Part shown: piece by piece, positions 10,616-26,106 of the stretch
Position numbering within the stretch: position 1 is the first letter of the stretch
Layout: every line of letters begins with the position of its first letter
Assembly: GCA_034509495.1 (NCBI GenBank)
Contig: CM067504.1
Span: 1,849,944-1,913,943, forward strand
Reading direction: 5' to 3'
DNA: 64,000 bases
From: Acestrorhynchus altus
Taxonomy: Eukaryota; Chordata; Actinopteri; Characiformes; Acestrorhynchidae
Notes under the pieces: generated by a model
Told to the model about the DNA's origin: nothing
Databases searched by the model: none
What the model saw: the letters and a program-made list of their open reading frames with translations, nothing else
Made by a program: the position numbers and the translations under genes

Positions 10616-13600
10616 ATGAAGAGGATGAGGGGGATGAGGATCACCGTGCTGCTTTCTTTCACACTCACCCTGATCTCGCAGGGTTACAGCAGTGAGTTCT
10701 GACATATTTCAGTCTACCTGTCTGAGGGTGATGTTACCCATTCAGACTAACATATTTCCATCTGTGTTGATTATTTTGATTATTTTACATTTTGTTTAAA
10801 ATGCAGCTCCAATCATTGTCTAGTTTAGGAGGTTTGGTAAATATCAACCAGGACTAAAAGCTGCTGAGAACCGAATGCATCTACATTCATACAAACATCT
10901 TCAGTGTATGTGTATACAAACTTTGATTTCATTTCATTTTAAAAACAGCATGAAGGACAGCACTAAACGAAAAGAAAGAATAATAAGACAACATAATTGA
11001 CGTCATTGTAAAAACAGAATTATAATCCAGCAAATGTTCAAGAGAATAAACTGACTGTAAAATTCAGTAAATGTATTTTAATGTGCTTCAGTGAAAAATT
11101 CAGCTCTGTTATGAACTGCTGCTTCAGGTCCTTCCACAGCATTTCTACTGGATTAAGGTCAGGACTCTGACTGGACCATTCCAAAACATTCTTTGGTAAG
11201 ACGACTTGTGTGCTTAGGGTCGTTGTCTTTCTGCAAAACCCACATCCTCTTGAGATTCAGAAATGATTATTCCATCAATGATGCCAAGCCTGGCCCAGGT
11301 GCAACAGAACATACCCAAAAGTGAAGAGCGAAGAGCCGTAAAGGAGGTGGTTTAGTAAGAACCGCAGCAATGAACTGAAACCTGTAATCAGAACAACAGC
11401 AGAAACCAAAAGCTTTGCAATAATGCGGCCTTGATGTCATCAATGCGTGCAACAGTATCTCAGCATCTTTACGAGAAACTACTTCAATCAGTTTGGCAAT
11501 ATTATGTAAATGACAGAAGGCGGTTTTCACGGTGTTACTGACGTAGACGTTAAATGAAGAAGTGTGTCAAACACAACCCCAAGGTTTTTTTTTATGGTGG
11601 AAAAAAATGAGGTGTTGTGGGTTTAATTCAGCGAAACACTGACAAAACATGACCATATACAGTGGGGAAAATAAGTATTTAGTCAGTCACCAATTGTGCA
11701 AGTTCTCCCACTTATAAAGATGAGAGAGGCCTGTAATTGACATCATAGGTAGACCTCAACTATGAGAGACAAAATGTGAAAAAAAAATTGAGAAAATAAT
11801 TTTGTCTGACTTTTAAAGAATTTATTTGCAAATAATGGTGGAAAATAAGTATTTGGTCACCTACAAACAAGCAAGATTTCTGGCTGTCACAGACCTGTAA
11901 CTTCTTTTTTAAGAGGCTCCTCTTTCCCCCACTCATTACCTGTATTAATGGCACCTGTTTGAAGTCGTTAACAGTATAAAAGACACCTGCCCACAACCTC
12001 AAACAGTCACACTCCAAACTCCACTATGGTGAAGACGAAAGAGCTGTCGGAGGACACCAGAAACCGAATCGTAGACCTGCACCAGGCTGGGAAGACTGAC
12101 TCTGCAATAGGCAAGCAGCTTGGTGTGAAGAAATCTACTGTGGGAGCAATAATTAGAAAATGGAAGACCTACAAGACCACTACTAATCTCCCTCGATCTG
12201 GGGCTCCACGCAAGATCTCAGCCCGTGGGGTCAAAATGATCACAAGAACGGTGAGGAAAAATCCCAGAACCACAAGCGGGGATCTAGTGAATGACCTGCA
12301 GAAAGCTGGGACCAACGGTACAAAGGCTACCATCAGCAACACACTACGACGCCAGGGACTCAGATCTTGCAGTGCCAGACGTGTCCCCCCGCTTAAGCCA
12401 GTCCATATCCAGGCACGTCTGAAGTTTGCTAGAGAACATTTGGATGTTCCAGAAGAGTATTGGGAGAAGGTCAGATGAAACCAAAGAAGAACTATTTGGT
12501 AAAAACACAACTCGTCGTGTTTGGAGGACAGTGAATGCGGAGTTGCATCCAAAGAACACCATACCAACTGTGAAGCATGGGGGTGGTAACATCATGCTTT
12601 GGGGCTGTTTCTCTGCAAAGGGACCAGGACGACTGGTCCGTGTACATGAAAGAATGAATGGGGCCATGTATTGTGAGATTTTGGGTGCAAACCTCCTTCC
12701 ATCAGCAAGGGCAATGAAGATGAAACGTGGCTGGGTCTTTCAGCATGACAGTGATCCCAAGCACACTGCCAGGGCAACAAAGGAGTGGCTTCGTAAGAAA
12801 CATTTCAAAGTCCTGGAGTGGCCTAGCCAGTCTCCCGATCTCAACCCCATCGAAAACCTTTGGAGGGAGTTAAAAGTCCGTGTTGCCCGCCGACAGCCCC
12901 AAAACATCACTGCTCTAGAGGAGATCTGCATGGAGGAATGGGCCAACATACCAGCAACAGTGTGTGCCAACCTTGTGAAGACTTACAGAAAACGTTTGAC
13001 CTCTGTCATTGCCAACAGAGGATATACAACAAAGTATTGAGATGAACTTTTGTTATTGACCAAATACTTATTTTCCACCATTATTTGCAAATAAATTCTT
13101 TAAAAGTCAGACAAAATGATTTTCTCAATTTTTTTTCACATTTTGTCTCTCATAGTTGAGGTCTACCTATGATGTCAATTACAGGCCTCTCTCATCTTTT
13201 TAAGTGGGAGAACTTGCACAATTGGTGACTGACTAAATACTTATTTTCCCCACTGTATTTACGTTTGTCTGTGAGCTGAGCAGGATCATGCATCAGTAAA
13301 CATGAGAAATAAATAACCATATTTTCAGGTTATTGATGATTAGTTCATATGGAATAAAGTACACATGTTCAAGGACTTTACCGGTGTTTCTATGGTGCCA
13401 AAAGGAAGCTTGAATAAACCCAGTTTGAGGTTTATCATAAAATATGTCATCGCTTATCAGTTTGGTCCTGATGCCAACTTTATATTGGGTGAGAGTATTA
13501 AGGTCATTGGTGTCCACCTGCTGGATTTCACACACTGACCCCCCACAGACTGAACGAAACACTTTCAACACCTAAATAACTGTGATCCTGCATCTACGTG

Positions 13601-15129
13601 CCACAGCTTTTACCCGCAACTTCAAATGGCACCTTTACATTAGCCTTGTGTTGACGATCTCTACAGGAATTAATACGGGATTTAATTCAGGATCTGGACG
13701 AAATTCTGACAACTTTTGTCCACACTTTGATTAAAACTATGATTATATTTAAGGTTAAGAGTAGGGTTACAAGGTTAAAATTAGACTTACAAAGTCTTAA
13801 ACACATTCTTCAGATACTTAAGGATGCTTGAAGGTTGGTGAACCCTTTTGACTTTTCTATATTTGTGTAAATATGATCTAAACCTTCATCAGATTTTCAC
13901 ACAAGTCCAAAAAGGAGGTGTCTGAGGAGCTCGAAAGAACAGCTGTTGATGCTCATTAGGCTAGAAAGGGTTACAAAACCATCTCTAAAGAGTTTGGACT
14001 CCACCGATCCACAGTCAGACAGATTGTGTACAAATGGAGGTGATACAAGACCATCATTCCCCTCCCCAGCAGTGCTCCACCAACAAAGATCACACCAAGA
14101 GCAGGGTGTGTAATAGTCCACCAGCTCACAATAGGAACCCAAAGGAACGTCTAGGAAGGAAATCTTTCTCCCTCTGACTCCGGCTGCCGATGGCAAGCGG
14201 TATGACCTGGGATTCAAACCTGCGATCCTCAGATCATGGTGGTCTCGCTTTAGAGCGCTGAGTCACTTGGAGTCCAGTTGTTGATATTTGCGTTCAGTTA
14301 AAACTGGAATTATTTATTTATAATGTCTCTACAAAAGACATCAAAAATGTAGCTAACCTAACCTAACCCGACAAAAACATCAACGTTAATGAACGTTGAA
14401 ATAGAACCTATTTAGATATTTTTGGCCATAAAACTGCAGAAGCATTATGTTTGGAGATAAAATCACTGCATTCCAGCATGAAAACCTTATCTAGTCTATA
14501 AAACGTGGTGGTGGTAGCATCATGGTTTGGGCTATCATGCATCTGGGCATTGATAGAACAATGTTTTCTGAATTATACCAGGCAAAATCTAAAGGACAAT
14601 GTCAGGACACCTGTCTGTGAGCTGAATCTCTAGAGAATGTGGGTCATGGAGAATGACAACGACCCTGAGCACACAAATGAAAGATTTTGGAATGGCTCTG
14701 TCTAAGTCTTGACTTTAGTCCAGTAGAAATGCTGTGGAACCTGAAGATAATCTAAAGTTATCGGTTGACATTGGCCTGTGAACATCGCTGACCAATAGTG
14801 CTGTTCTCTGTACAACTTGAAATTTACAAAAAGTGTAAAGAATTGAAATTGTGCACCGAACCTTCAATGTTCTTACTGTATAATAAACCCTGAATAATGA
14901 TTAGACTGTCTTTCCTTCATCTTTGCCTCCACAGGTGTGTGCTTGTCTTCTTTAGACTCTGTAGTGGTCGGTAGTCGAGTGTTGGACTCAGAGATCCAGA
15001 ATATTTCCGAGACTCTGTACGTTCTGGACTCAAACAAAGCCTCAGCCCGTGAAGTCACCATCAACCCTCAGGCTCTCATATCCAACTCTGAGATCAATGG
15101 AAAACAAGATCTTGCACCACTGCCGTAAG

Positions 15130-15200
<71 letters not shown>

Positions 15201-17620
15201 TTTTTATTTTCTCAGAATTTTAGGAAAAAATTACTTTAAACACTGATTACCAATTACATTATGACCACCTCCCTGTTTCTAAACTCCATCCTATCAGCTC
15301 CTCTCCTCACACAGGAGCTCTTTGTGGTTCTATAATTCCAGACTGTAGATCATCTGTTTCTTTGCAGACTTTATTCTCCTCCTTTCACCCTGATCTTCAA
15401 TGATCAGGACCCCACAGGACCACCACAGAGCAGATATTATGTGGGTGGTGGGTCGTTCTCAGCACTGCAGTCACACTGACATGGTGGTGGTGTGTTAGTG
15501 TGTGTTGCTGGTACGAGTGGATCAGACGCAGCAGTGCTGCTGGAGTGTTTAAACACTGTGTCCACTCACTGTCCACTCTATTAGACACTCCTACCGAGTG
15601 TCTCCACCTTGTAGATGTAAAGTCAGAGACAGAAGCTCATCTGTTTGTGTTGGTCATCCTCTAGTCCTTCATCAGTGCTGACAGGACGCTGTCAGCTGTA
15701 CATTTCTGGTCGGTGGACTGTTCTCGGTCCAGCAGTGACACTGAGGGGTTTAAACACTCCAGCAGCACTCGTACATAATAGCTGCTCTGTGGTGGTCCTG
15801 TGGGGTCCTGATCATTGAAGATCAAGGTGAAAGGAGGAGAATAATGGTTGATTAGGAACAGTGGCTTAGCTGTATCTATAAACTCGGGTTAGAGGAAGGG
15901 ACTAAAGCATGGATTTGTTTTTATTATCTTCGTCTGAGACCATCTTCTCCTTCTGATTTTATCCTTCTGTTTCTTTTGTCCCCCAGTTTTTTCACTTATG
16001 TGGACGAGGCCTCCCTCTTCTCTAAGCCAACCTATAAAGCCTTCATTGCTTTGCTGGACAACTATGAGAGACAGACGGGGGTGTCAGAGAGTGTGAGCTC
16101 AGTGGAGGAACAGGAGCAGGAGAACTTCCTCAGAGAAACCATGAAGAACACGGAGCTGGGAAAGGAGCTGTACTCATTCCTGTACACTAAAGGTCTTCTC
16201 AATATGAACTTCTTAATGGGTCTGATGGGAAAATGAACCGTGCTCGTTATTAGACAAATTTAATGTAGCATGCAAATGTGGGATCGCAGTTCTGTTGGGA
16301 AGGAAGATGAAGGTGATCAGGATCAATAACTGATGATAACTGTATCTGATCTGATCAATATTTATTGATCTACTCATACAGAAGTGGTGTCTCTCAGTAC
16401 GGCGTCGGGTTTAACGCAACACGCCAGACGTCTCTGCATGGAGTTGTAGAGGTTCCTAATGGTGTCCTGTGATGATCCATCCCATGCAGCTTGAATGTTC
16501 TCACTCAGTTCTGCAGATGGTGTGGTAGGGGTGGAGTGTTGATAGAGCGTCCAATAGCGTCCCACACATTTTCAATCAGGGACAGGTCTGGAGATGAATG
16601 TCTGGGCTGATACCGTTGCTGTCTTTAGCGGTGTTGACGTGGTGTTAAGGGTAGTCTTGAAAACGGTCAGCGTGCATGTAGTCCTGCGTCCTGCAGCCGT
16701 CTGCCAATGGTGCTGCACTAACAGGATGACCCGTGGAGGTCAGCACTGCTCTTTGAACGTCCACAGTTGTGGCTGTTGAGTCACTCTGCACGTCTGACAA
16801 TCTGCCGGTTCTGCTTCTCCATGGTTCGTGTAGGTCTTCCAGATGTTTCATGTTGCTACTGTGTTCTATAGTGATATCTGCAGTACATCTGGAGCCCTAT
16901 GCAGTGACCTTTCTTGAACTCTTGTCTCTGCTGGGATTGCTGTCAGGGACTCAAATGCATCTCCGTTTATTTCCGTGTTGTGTTGAATATCAGGGTATTA
17001 CAGCTCCTGGCAGGAGTTTCTGGAGGACCTGAAGATGATGTGGTTTGGCCTCTACTCCCGCAGCAGTGGCAAATTGGACTCCAGTGGCTTTGAGCACATT
17101 TTTGCAGGTCAGTGTGTGATTGTGTGCCCGCACATTGTTTTGCTATGAATGTACTAATATGGACTGGTCAGCCATAACATCATGACATTATGATCCCCGC
17201 CTTGATTCTAACCTCGCTGTCCAGTTTATCAGCTCCTGGTCATCCTCTAGTCCTTCTTCAGTGCCCACAGGACGCTGTTGGCTGGACGTTTCTGGTTGGT
17301 GGACTGTTCTCGGTCCAGCAGTGACACTGAGGGGTTTAAACACTGCAGCAGCTCTGCTGTGTCTGATCCACTCGTACCAGCAACACACACTAACACACCA
17401 CCACCATGTCAGTGTGACTGCAGTGCTGAGAATGACCCACCACCCACATCATATCTGCTCTGTAGTGGTCCTGTGGGGTCCTGATCATTGAAGATCTGGA
17501 ATTATAGAACCACAAAGAGCTCCTTAGTGGTCAGAGGAGCTGAATTAATTGCTAAATGCCGTAAATGTAAATGTATTTTGCCTGTATTGTGTGCTTTTAT
17601 CAGAGTGTGCTCGTTGTGAG

Positions 17621-17654
<34 letters not shown>

Positions 17655-18908
17655 CACTTTACATGCAGGTGAGGTCAAGAAAGGTAAAGTGTCCGGTTTC
17701 CATAACTGGCTGAGGTTTTACCTGTTAGAGAAGACTGGACAGATGAATTATTACAGTCACAGCTTTGACGGCCCTGTGAGTGTTTACCTTCACATTCTAC
17801 CGTCTGAACTCACCTTTAATCACACTTACATGAAATCAGAAGCTCTGTTATAAAACCATCTCTAAAGAGTTTGGACTCCACCGATCCACAGTCAGACACA
17901 TTGTGTAGAAATGGAGGAGATTCAGGACCATTATTAACCTCCCCAGGAGTGCTCCACCAACAAAGATCACACCAAGAGCAAGGTGTGTAACAGTCCACCA
18001 GCTCACAAAGGAACCCAAGAGAACTTCTAACCAACTAAAGGTCTTTCTCATAGTGTCTAATGTTAATGTTCATGAGTCCACCATCAGGAGAACACTGAAC
18101 AATGGCGAGCAGGGCAGGGCTGCAAGAAAAAGCTGCTGATCTCCAAGAAGAACATTTGCCAGCAAAAATATCAGAACATCTGTCTGTGAGCTCAGTCTCA
18201 CTGTAGAGATGTTGTGAAGGAGCTGAAGCAGCAGTTGATGGAGGAAACCCACCAACATCACAGAGCTGAAGCTGGTTTGTGGAGGAACGAACTCAAATTA
18301 GTGCAGGACTGACCAACCGTTACGGAAATGTTTAGTTACAGTTATTGATGCAATTCCAGTTGTTTTCCAGTAAATCAAATTCACACCGTTTCCTCCCTAA
18401 ACACTCGATGTTCAACGTTCTTTAGATTCTGAATGATCATCACGCCAGTTAATCACTGTCTTCCCCGTCTTTCCTCAGTGGTCGTCTTATCCGGACGTCC
18501 TGGGGATGCAGTTTATGTGGGACGGTTACTATAAGAACATCGGCTCCTCCATCATCGGCTGCAGCCCGGAGTTTGACCTGGCCGTCTACACGCTCTGTTA
18601 CGTCACTCGTCCCGGCGAACTGTGAGTCAGCCCTGTGTGACTCACGGTCTCACCGTCACCTCACTGCACTGCACACCAGAGCAGAAACGATCATGATCAA
18701 GTTCTTTTTTTTTTCATAATTTCACTGGAAAAAGCTGAAGCATTATATTTTATACGGAATGATGTTGGAAGTGGATTAATTTCAACCTGGAATCTCAAGA
18801 ATATTTCATATATATGTGTATATGAATCCACGTATGTCAGCCATATATATTTGATTTATATATGTACCTTTATTAACACATGCTGTACTAACATGTGTCT
18901 CACACACA

Positions 18909-18950
<42 letters not shown>

Positions 18951-19103
18951 GTATTAAAATCCGTGTCCTGTATTTCCAGGTGTCACCTGAGTTTAGGAGG
19001 AAAGCAGCTGAATGTCCAGACCTACACCTGGGATAAAACGACTTACGGAGACGGGAAGAAATACATCGCGTCTGCCTTTCCTTCCATACCACGTCATTAT
19101 TAA
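10616..19103 (+). CDS. endou: Poly(U)-specific endoribonuclease (EndoU/PP11 family), secreted
   Basis: EndoU enzymes cleave RNA at uridylates in a metal-dependent reaction leaving 2',3'-cyclic phosphate ends. Seven coding exons are 10616-10691, 14935-15124, 15987-16192, 16994-17107, 17669-17775, 18479-18621 and 18980-19103, with GT-AG borders and consistent phases, giving 319 residues. Residues 1-25 form a signal peptide (basic start, then ITVLLSFTLTLISQGYS). The catalytic domain shows SGFEHIFAGEVKKGK (first His), GFHNWLRFYL (second His) and WDGYYKNIGSS (Lys), followed by TYTWDKTTYGDGKKYIASA. Unlike human ENDOU there is no cysteine-rich somatomedin B domain; the signal exon joins almost directly to the nuclease. 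Which fish endou paralogue this is cannot be told. A (CA)n tract follows the exon 2 donor and a (TG)n tract precedes the exon 5 acceptor. Confidence 0.95.
11088..11265 (-). mobile_element. Tc1-like remnant, family C, reverse
   Basis: TTCTACTGGATTAAGGTCAG, then GACTCTGACTGG and TGTGCTTAGGGTCGTTGTC, are the reverse complement of the transposase 3' half seen in other family C copies ('S.DLNP.E' and 'ND-PKHT' regions). It is in endou intron 1. Confidence 0.65.
11660..13255 (+). mobile_element. Nearly intact Tc1-like transposon (Passport/PPTN-like)
   Basis: The element is about 1.6 kb and is flanked by the TA target duplication (11658-11659 and 13256-13257). Both ends begin CAGTGGGGAAAATAAGTATT. 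The terminal inverted repeats are about 200 bases (11660-11858 and 13057-13255) and nearly identical, which indicates recent insertion. The TIR text matches the fish Tc1-like group that includes PPTN/Passport. It lies in endou intron 1. Confidence 0.92.
12026..13040 (+). pseudogene. Tc1 transposase, one frameshift
   Basis: Frame 1 (12026-12478) encodes the start codon, a paired-like helix-turn-helix region (KELSEDTRNRIVDLHQAGKT) and the linker to EEYWEKVR. Frame 2 continues from about 12465 to the stop at 13040 with SDETKEELFG, KHGGGNIMLWG, FQHDSDPKHTA and SPDLNPIENLW. The D (HDS) to E (PIE) spacing is 34 residues, the DD34E signature. The two frames meet at GAGAAGGTCAGATGAAACC. The usual family sequence has about eight more bases there, so a short deletion between repeated GGTC words is the simplest explanation. 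Everything else looks intact. Confidence 0.88.
13795..14870 (+). mobile_element. Tc1-like relic, family C
   Basis: The order is AAAAGGAGGTGTCTGAGGAG (transposase start), GAGTTTGGACTCCACCGATC (helix-turn-helix), GTGGTGGTAGCATCATGG, GAATGTGGGTCATGGAGAAT, and CAGTAGAAATGCTGTGGAAC. A SINE is inserted within it at about 14150-14275. All frames are broken. Confidence 0.75.
14150..14275 (-). mobile_element. tRNA-derived SINE, reverse
   Basis: Read on the minus strand it contains TGACTCAGCGCTCTA (A-box-like) and GGTTTGAATCC (B box) at tRNA-like spacing, preceded by AGTGACTC. A second, longer copy lies at 53275-53440. The SINE nests inside an older Tc1 remnant. Confidence 0.65.
15133..15200 (+). repeat. 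(AC)n next to endou exon 2 donor
   Basis: About 34 AC units begin eight bases after the exon 2 splice donor (GTAAGAGT). Confidence 0.95.
15250..15850. mobile_element. Foldback hAT-like MITE, family B copy 1
   Basis: The left arm (CCTTTCACCCTGATCTTCAA, TGATCAGGACCCCACAGG) reappears inverted at the right end (CCTGTGGGGTCCTGATCATT). The outer end reads ATTATGACCACCTCCCTGTT. The same element recurs at 17170, 29866, 33990, 34690, 52180, 58285 and 59545. Confidence 0.8.
16261..16870 (-). mobile_element. Tc1-like remnant, family A copy 3
   Basis: It starts GGGATCGCAGTTCTGTTGGG and GGTGATCAGGATCAATAACT, then the reverse-strand transposase tail (a frame of 63 codons at 16565-16374 with SENIQAAWDGSSQDTIRNLY). 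It lies in endou intron 3. Confidence 0.8.
17168..17545. mobile_element. Foldback MITE, family B copy 2 (partial)
   Basis: Begins GTCAGCCATAACATCATGAC and ends with GTGGTCCTGTGGGGTCCTGA followed by the AATTATAGAACCACAAAGAG arm. The left arm is shortened. Confidence 0.75.
17622..17653 (+). repeat. (TG)n before endou exon 5 acceptor
   Basis: About 16 TG units end 15 bases before the exon 5 acceptor AG at 17667-17668. Little pyrimidine tract is present. Confidence 0.95.
17848..18350 (+). mobile_element. Tc1-like relic, family C
   Basis: Contains the helix-turn-helix segment (GTTTGGACTCCACCGATCCA), the ACCATCAGGAGAACACTGAA segment and the GAGATGTTGTGAAGGAGCTG 3' part, with the middle missing. 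In endou intron 5. Confidence 0.7.
18900..18950 (+). repeat. (CA)n microsatellite, endou intron 6
   Basis: About 24 CA units, about 30 bases before the exon 7 acceptor. Confidence 0.95.
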
Positions 19104-19339
19104 TGTCTATTAATAATTCTACTACGCACATATAAATCAAATACAACGTTATTCAAGCAAGCATGTTCTACTGTCTTTTTCAACCACCTTCCAGGCCTTC
19201 ACTGTTTATAGGAGCCGGTCACTTTTCAGATGTTCCACAGCCACTCTGATACGAATCTGAGATGGAAATACAGATCTTAGATATTTGTAGACATGACATT
19301 TTCATCAAATTACTTTATACCTGTATTCTACTCTTCATT

Positions 19340-19565
19340 CCTGGAAGCACTGGTCCTCACCCTGATCTTACCATTCTCCTTGAGAACTCACTGGTCACTC
19401 CATCTGCTGAAGCACAGAGCCTTGGTGTAGTTATGGATGACCAGTTATCGTTCTCAGCTCATGTTGCAAACCTGACTCGGTCTTGCAGATGTTCTCCTAC
19501 AACATCAGGAGAATTCCACCCTTTCTGTCCAGAGAGGAGCTCAGGCGCTTGTTCAGTCTCGTGTT
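19340..19565 (+). pseudogene. L2/CR1-clade LINE reverse transcriptase fragment
   Basis: The plus frame reads AEAQSLGVVMDDQLSFSAHV, then ANLTRSCRC, the conserved 'SLGV.ID.QL.F..H' block near the C-terminus of fish LINE reverse transcriptases. It then frameshifts into RRIPPFLS-like sequence. It lies between the endou and sumf1 3' ends. Confidence 0.65.
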
Positions 19566-19705
19566 AATATTCAATATTTAATTTTTAATTTTTTTATTTA
19601 ATATTACAGAACATAATTCTTATATTCTTACAGTCTTAGTTCACGCTGTTCGTCGGTTTCAGCCAAATCAATGGAACAGAGTCACGAATATAACCTTTCA
19701 AAAGT

Positions 19706-19711
19706 TTTATT
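19706..19711 (-). terminator. Candidate polyadenylation signal of sumf1
   Basis: TTTATT on the plus strand, AATAAA for sumf1, lies about 80 bases past its stop codon. Confidence 0.55.
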
Positions 19712-19790
19712 CAGATGGAAAACAAGTCTTTAAAATAGCAAAAATACAATATTACAGTGTGGAAATTAGAGGCTGTGTGGAGGTCAGAGG

Positions 19791-24566
<4,776 letters not shown>

Positions 24567-24935
24567 CTCCTCCTGCTCACATGGGGGCAGCCATGCTGTG
24601 GGTCATGTGACCCAGTCATCTGACTCCCCTTTGCTCTGTTTGATCTTGAGGGTGAAAAGTTTCTTGTCAGTGTTGATTAAAGCTTTGATCTTTAACAGAA
24701 TCCGTTTGATTATAAAGTTGATAACTTGGCCTCGTTTGCGCGTTAAGGTCGATCAGTAATGTCGACATCTCTGTGGTGTAAATGCTGATGTTTCTGAAAT
24801 AAGTAAATGTGATGATGCTCTGTTATGAATATAAATAAAAGTTAGAGCTACAGTGAGATTGTGGGGTTTCCAGGTTCCGAGTCGCAACAGAGAGCGACCA
24901 GGCCCTGCAGAACTACATTTCCCACAATGCCCTGG
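24567..24935 (-). promoter_or_regulatory. sumf1 promoter region with ZNF143/GFY-Staf-like motif
   Basis: Upstream of the sumf1 start, ACTACATTTCCCACAATGCC (24912-24931) matches the vertebrate promoter element ACTACAATTCCCAGCATGC bound by ZNF143-type factors, found at many TATA-less housekeeping promoters. Exon 1 itself (24430-24560) is CpG-rich. Function is inferred from the motif and position. Confidence 0.55.
24757..24935 (+). repeat. Promoter-block direct repeat, copy 1
   Basis: This matches 25797-25967 in the same orientation. Shared words include GATGTTTCTGAAATAAGTAA, GATGCTCTGTTATGAATATA, AATAAAAGTTAGAG, GAGATTGTGGGGTTT and GGCCCTGCAGAACTACATTT. Divergence is modest. Confidence 0.85.
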
Positions 24936-24984
24936 GAGAGCTTTTAAATATATTACAATTATGTTCAACAAAAGCAATGATTTA

Positions 24985-25640
24985 GTATCTACTAACGAGT
25001 TAAATAGATAAAATAAAAATAAACTAAAATTGAAATAGATAAAATTAAAAAACCCAAATACAATAGAACAAATTAAGAAAATAAAATTAAATGGATAAAA
25101 ATTAAATAGATAAAATTAAGTTAAATAAATTATATGAAAATGAAATTAAACAAAAATATAGAAATAATAAATTGATAAAATAAATAAAATAAAATATAGA
25201 ATAAAAATAATGAAATAGACATAATAAAAATATAGAAATAAGCTAAAATAGACATAATAAAAATATAGAAATGTAAATAAATAAAATTAAAATAACAAAA
25301 TAATTTTTTAAAAATATTTTTAAATTCAAATTAAATTAAATAGAATAACTAAAATAAATTATATAGAAAAATAATTTGTTCAAAAATAATTATTTATTAA
25401 AATAATACAATATGCTCAAAATAAAATAAAATGGATAAATTAAACAAACAAAATGAAATATATCAAATTAAATGGGTATAATTTGACGAAATTGAATAAA
25501 TTAAATTAAAATGAAATAAAATGTAATTAAAATATATAAAGTAGATAAAATCCAATGGATAAAATAGATAAAATTATATAAATACCATAAAATCAATCAA
25601 ATGAAATGTATAACTTTAAATGTATAAATAAGAATTTAAA
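24985..25640 (+). repeat. A-rich low-complexity DNA
   Basis: About 650 bases made almost wholly of A and T, with A strongly on the plus strand, in variants of AAATAAAATTAAATAGATAA. It lies between the two promoter-block repeats and holds no gene. Confidence 0.9.
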
Positions 25641-25796
25641 GGCCTAATACAGTCGACCACTAATCATATTCCACTATTTATTCATCTATCTTATGTTTTA
25701 TTTTCTGTAAGTGGACAATAAATGGATTCTTATTTAACATTTTACAGCAAAAGTGTGATGTGTTTAGGCTTTAAAGTCACACAGTCGACCATTAAT

Positions 25797-25967
25797 AGTC
25801 ATCTCTGTGATGTAAGTGCGGATGTTTCTGAAATAAGTAAATGTGTTGATGCTCTGTTATGAATATAAATAAAAGTTAGAGTTCTGCTGTGAGATTGTGG
25901 GGTTTGTGGTCTGAAGTCGCTTCAGAGAGCAGCGCCAGGCCCTGCAGAACTACATTTCCAATGCCTG
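25797..25967 (+). repeat. Promoter-block direct repeat, copy 2
   Basis: This is the second copy of the block at 24757-24935. It contains ACTACATTTCCAATGCCTG (25949-25967), a shortened form of the ZNF143/GFY-Staf-like motif, and runs directly into CpG-rich sequence. Confidence 0.85.
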
Positions 25968-26106
25968 GGGCGCGAGCGGAGACGGAGCGCAGCGGGGCGA
26001 TGGATGGACGTCCGCTGGTCAGCTCTGCGGGAGCGTCAAAGGATCCGACCGGATCTATCAAACTCCTCACACTCTGGGTCCTCGAGCGACTGTCGTGTCC
26101 TTTGAG
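25949..26106 (+). promoter_or_regulatory. CpG-rich start region; possible first exon of itpr1
   Basis: Directly after the second promoter motif comes a CpG-rich stretch with ATG at 26000 in good context (GGCGATGG) and an open frame (MDGRPLVSSAGASKDPTGSI and onward) to a plausible donor GAG|GTAATG at 26107. The protein is not recognised. The location, divergent from sumf1 and upstream of the itpr1 coding start, fits a 5' leader exon of itpr1, in which case the ATG may be an upstream ORF. Confidence 0.4.

Noticed and set aside
15397..15588. Recurrent 'DSEWTQCLNTPAALL' ORFs at several sites
   Set aside because: They are translations of the foldback MITE and occur in both orientations; there is no evidence of coding.
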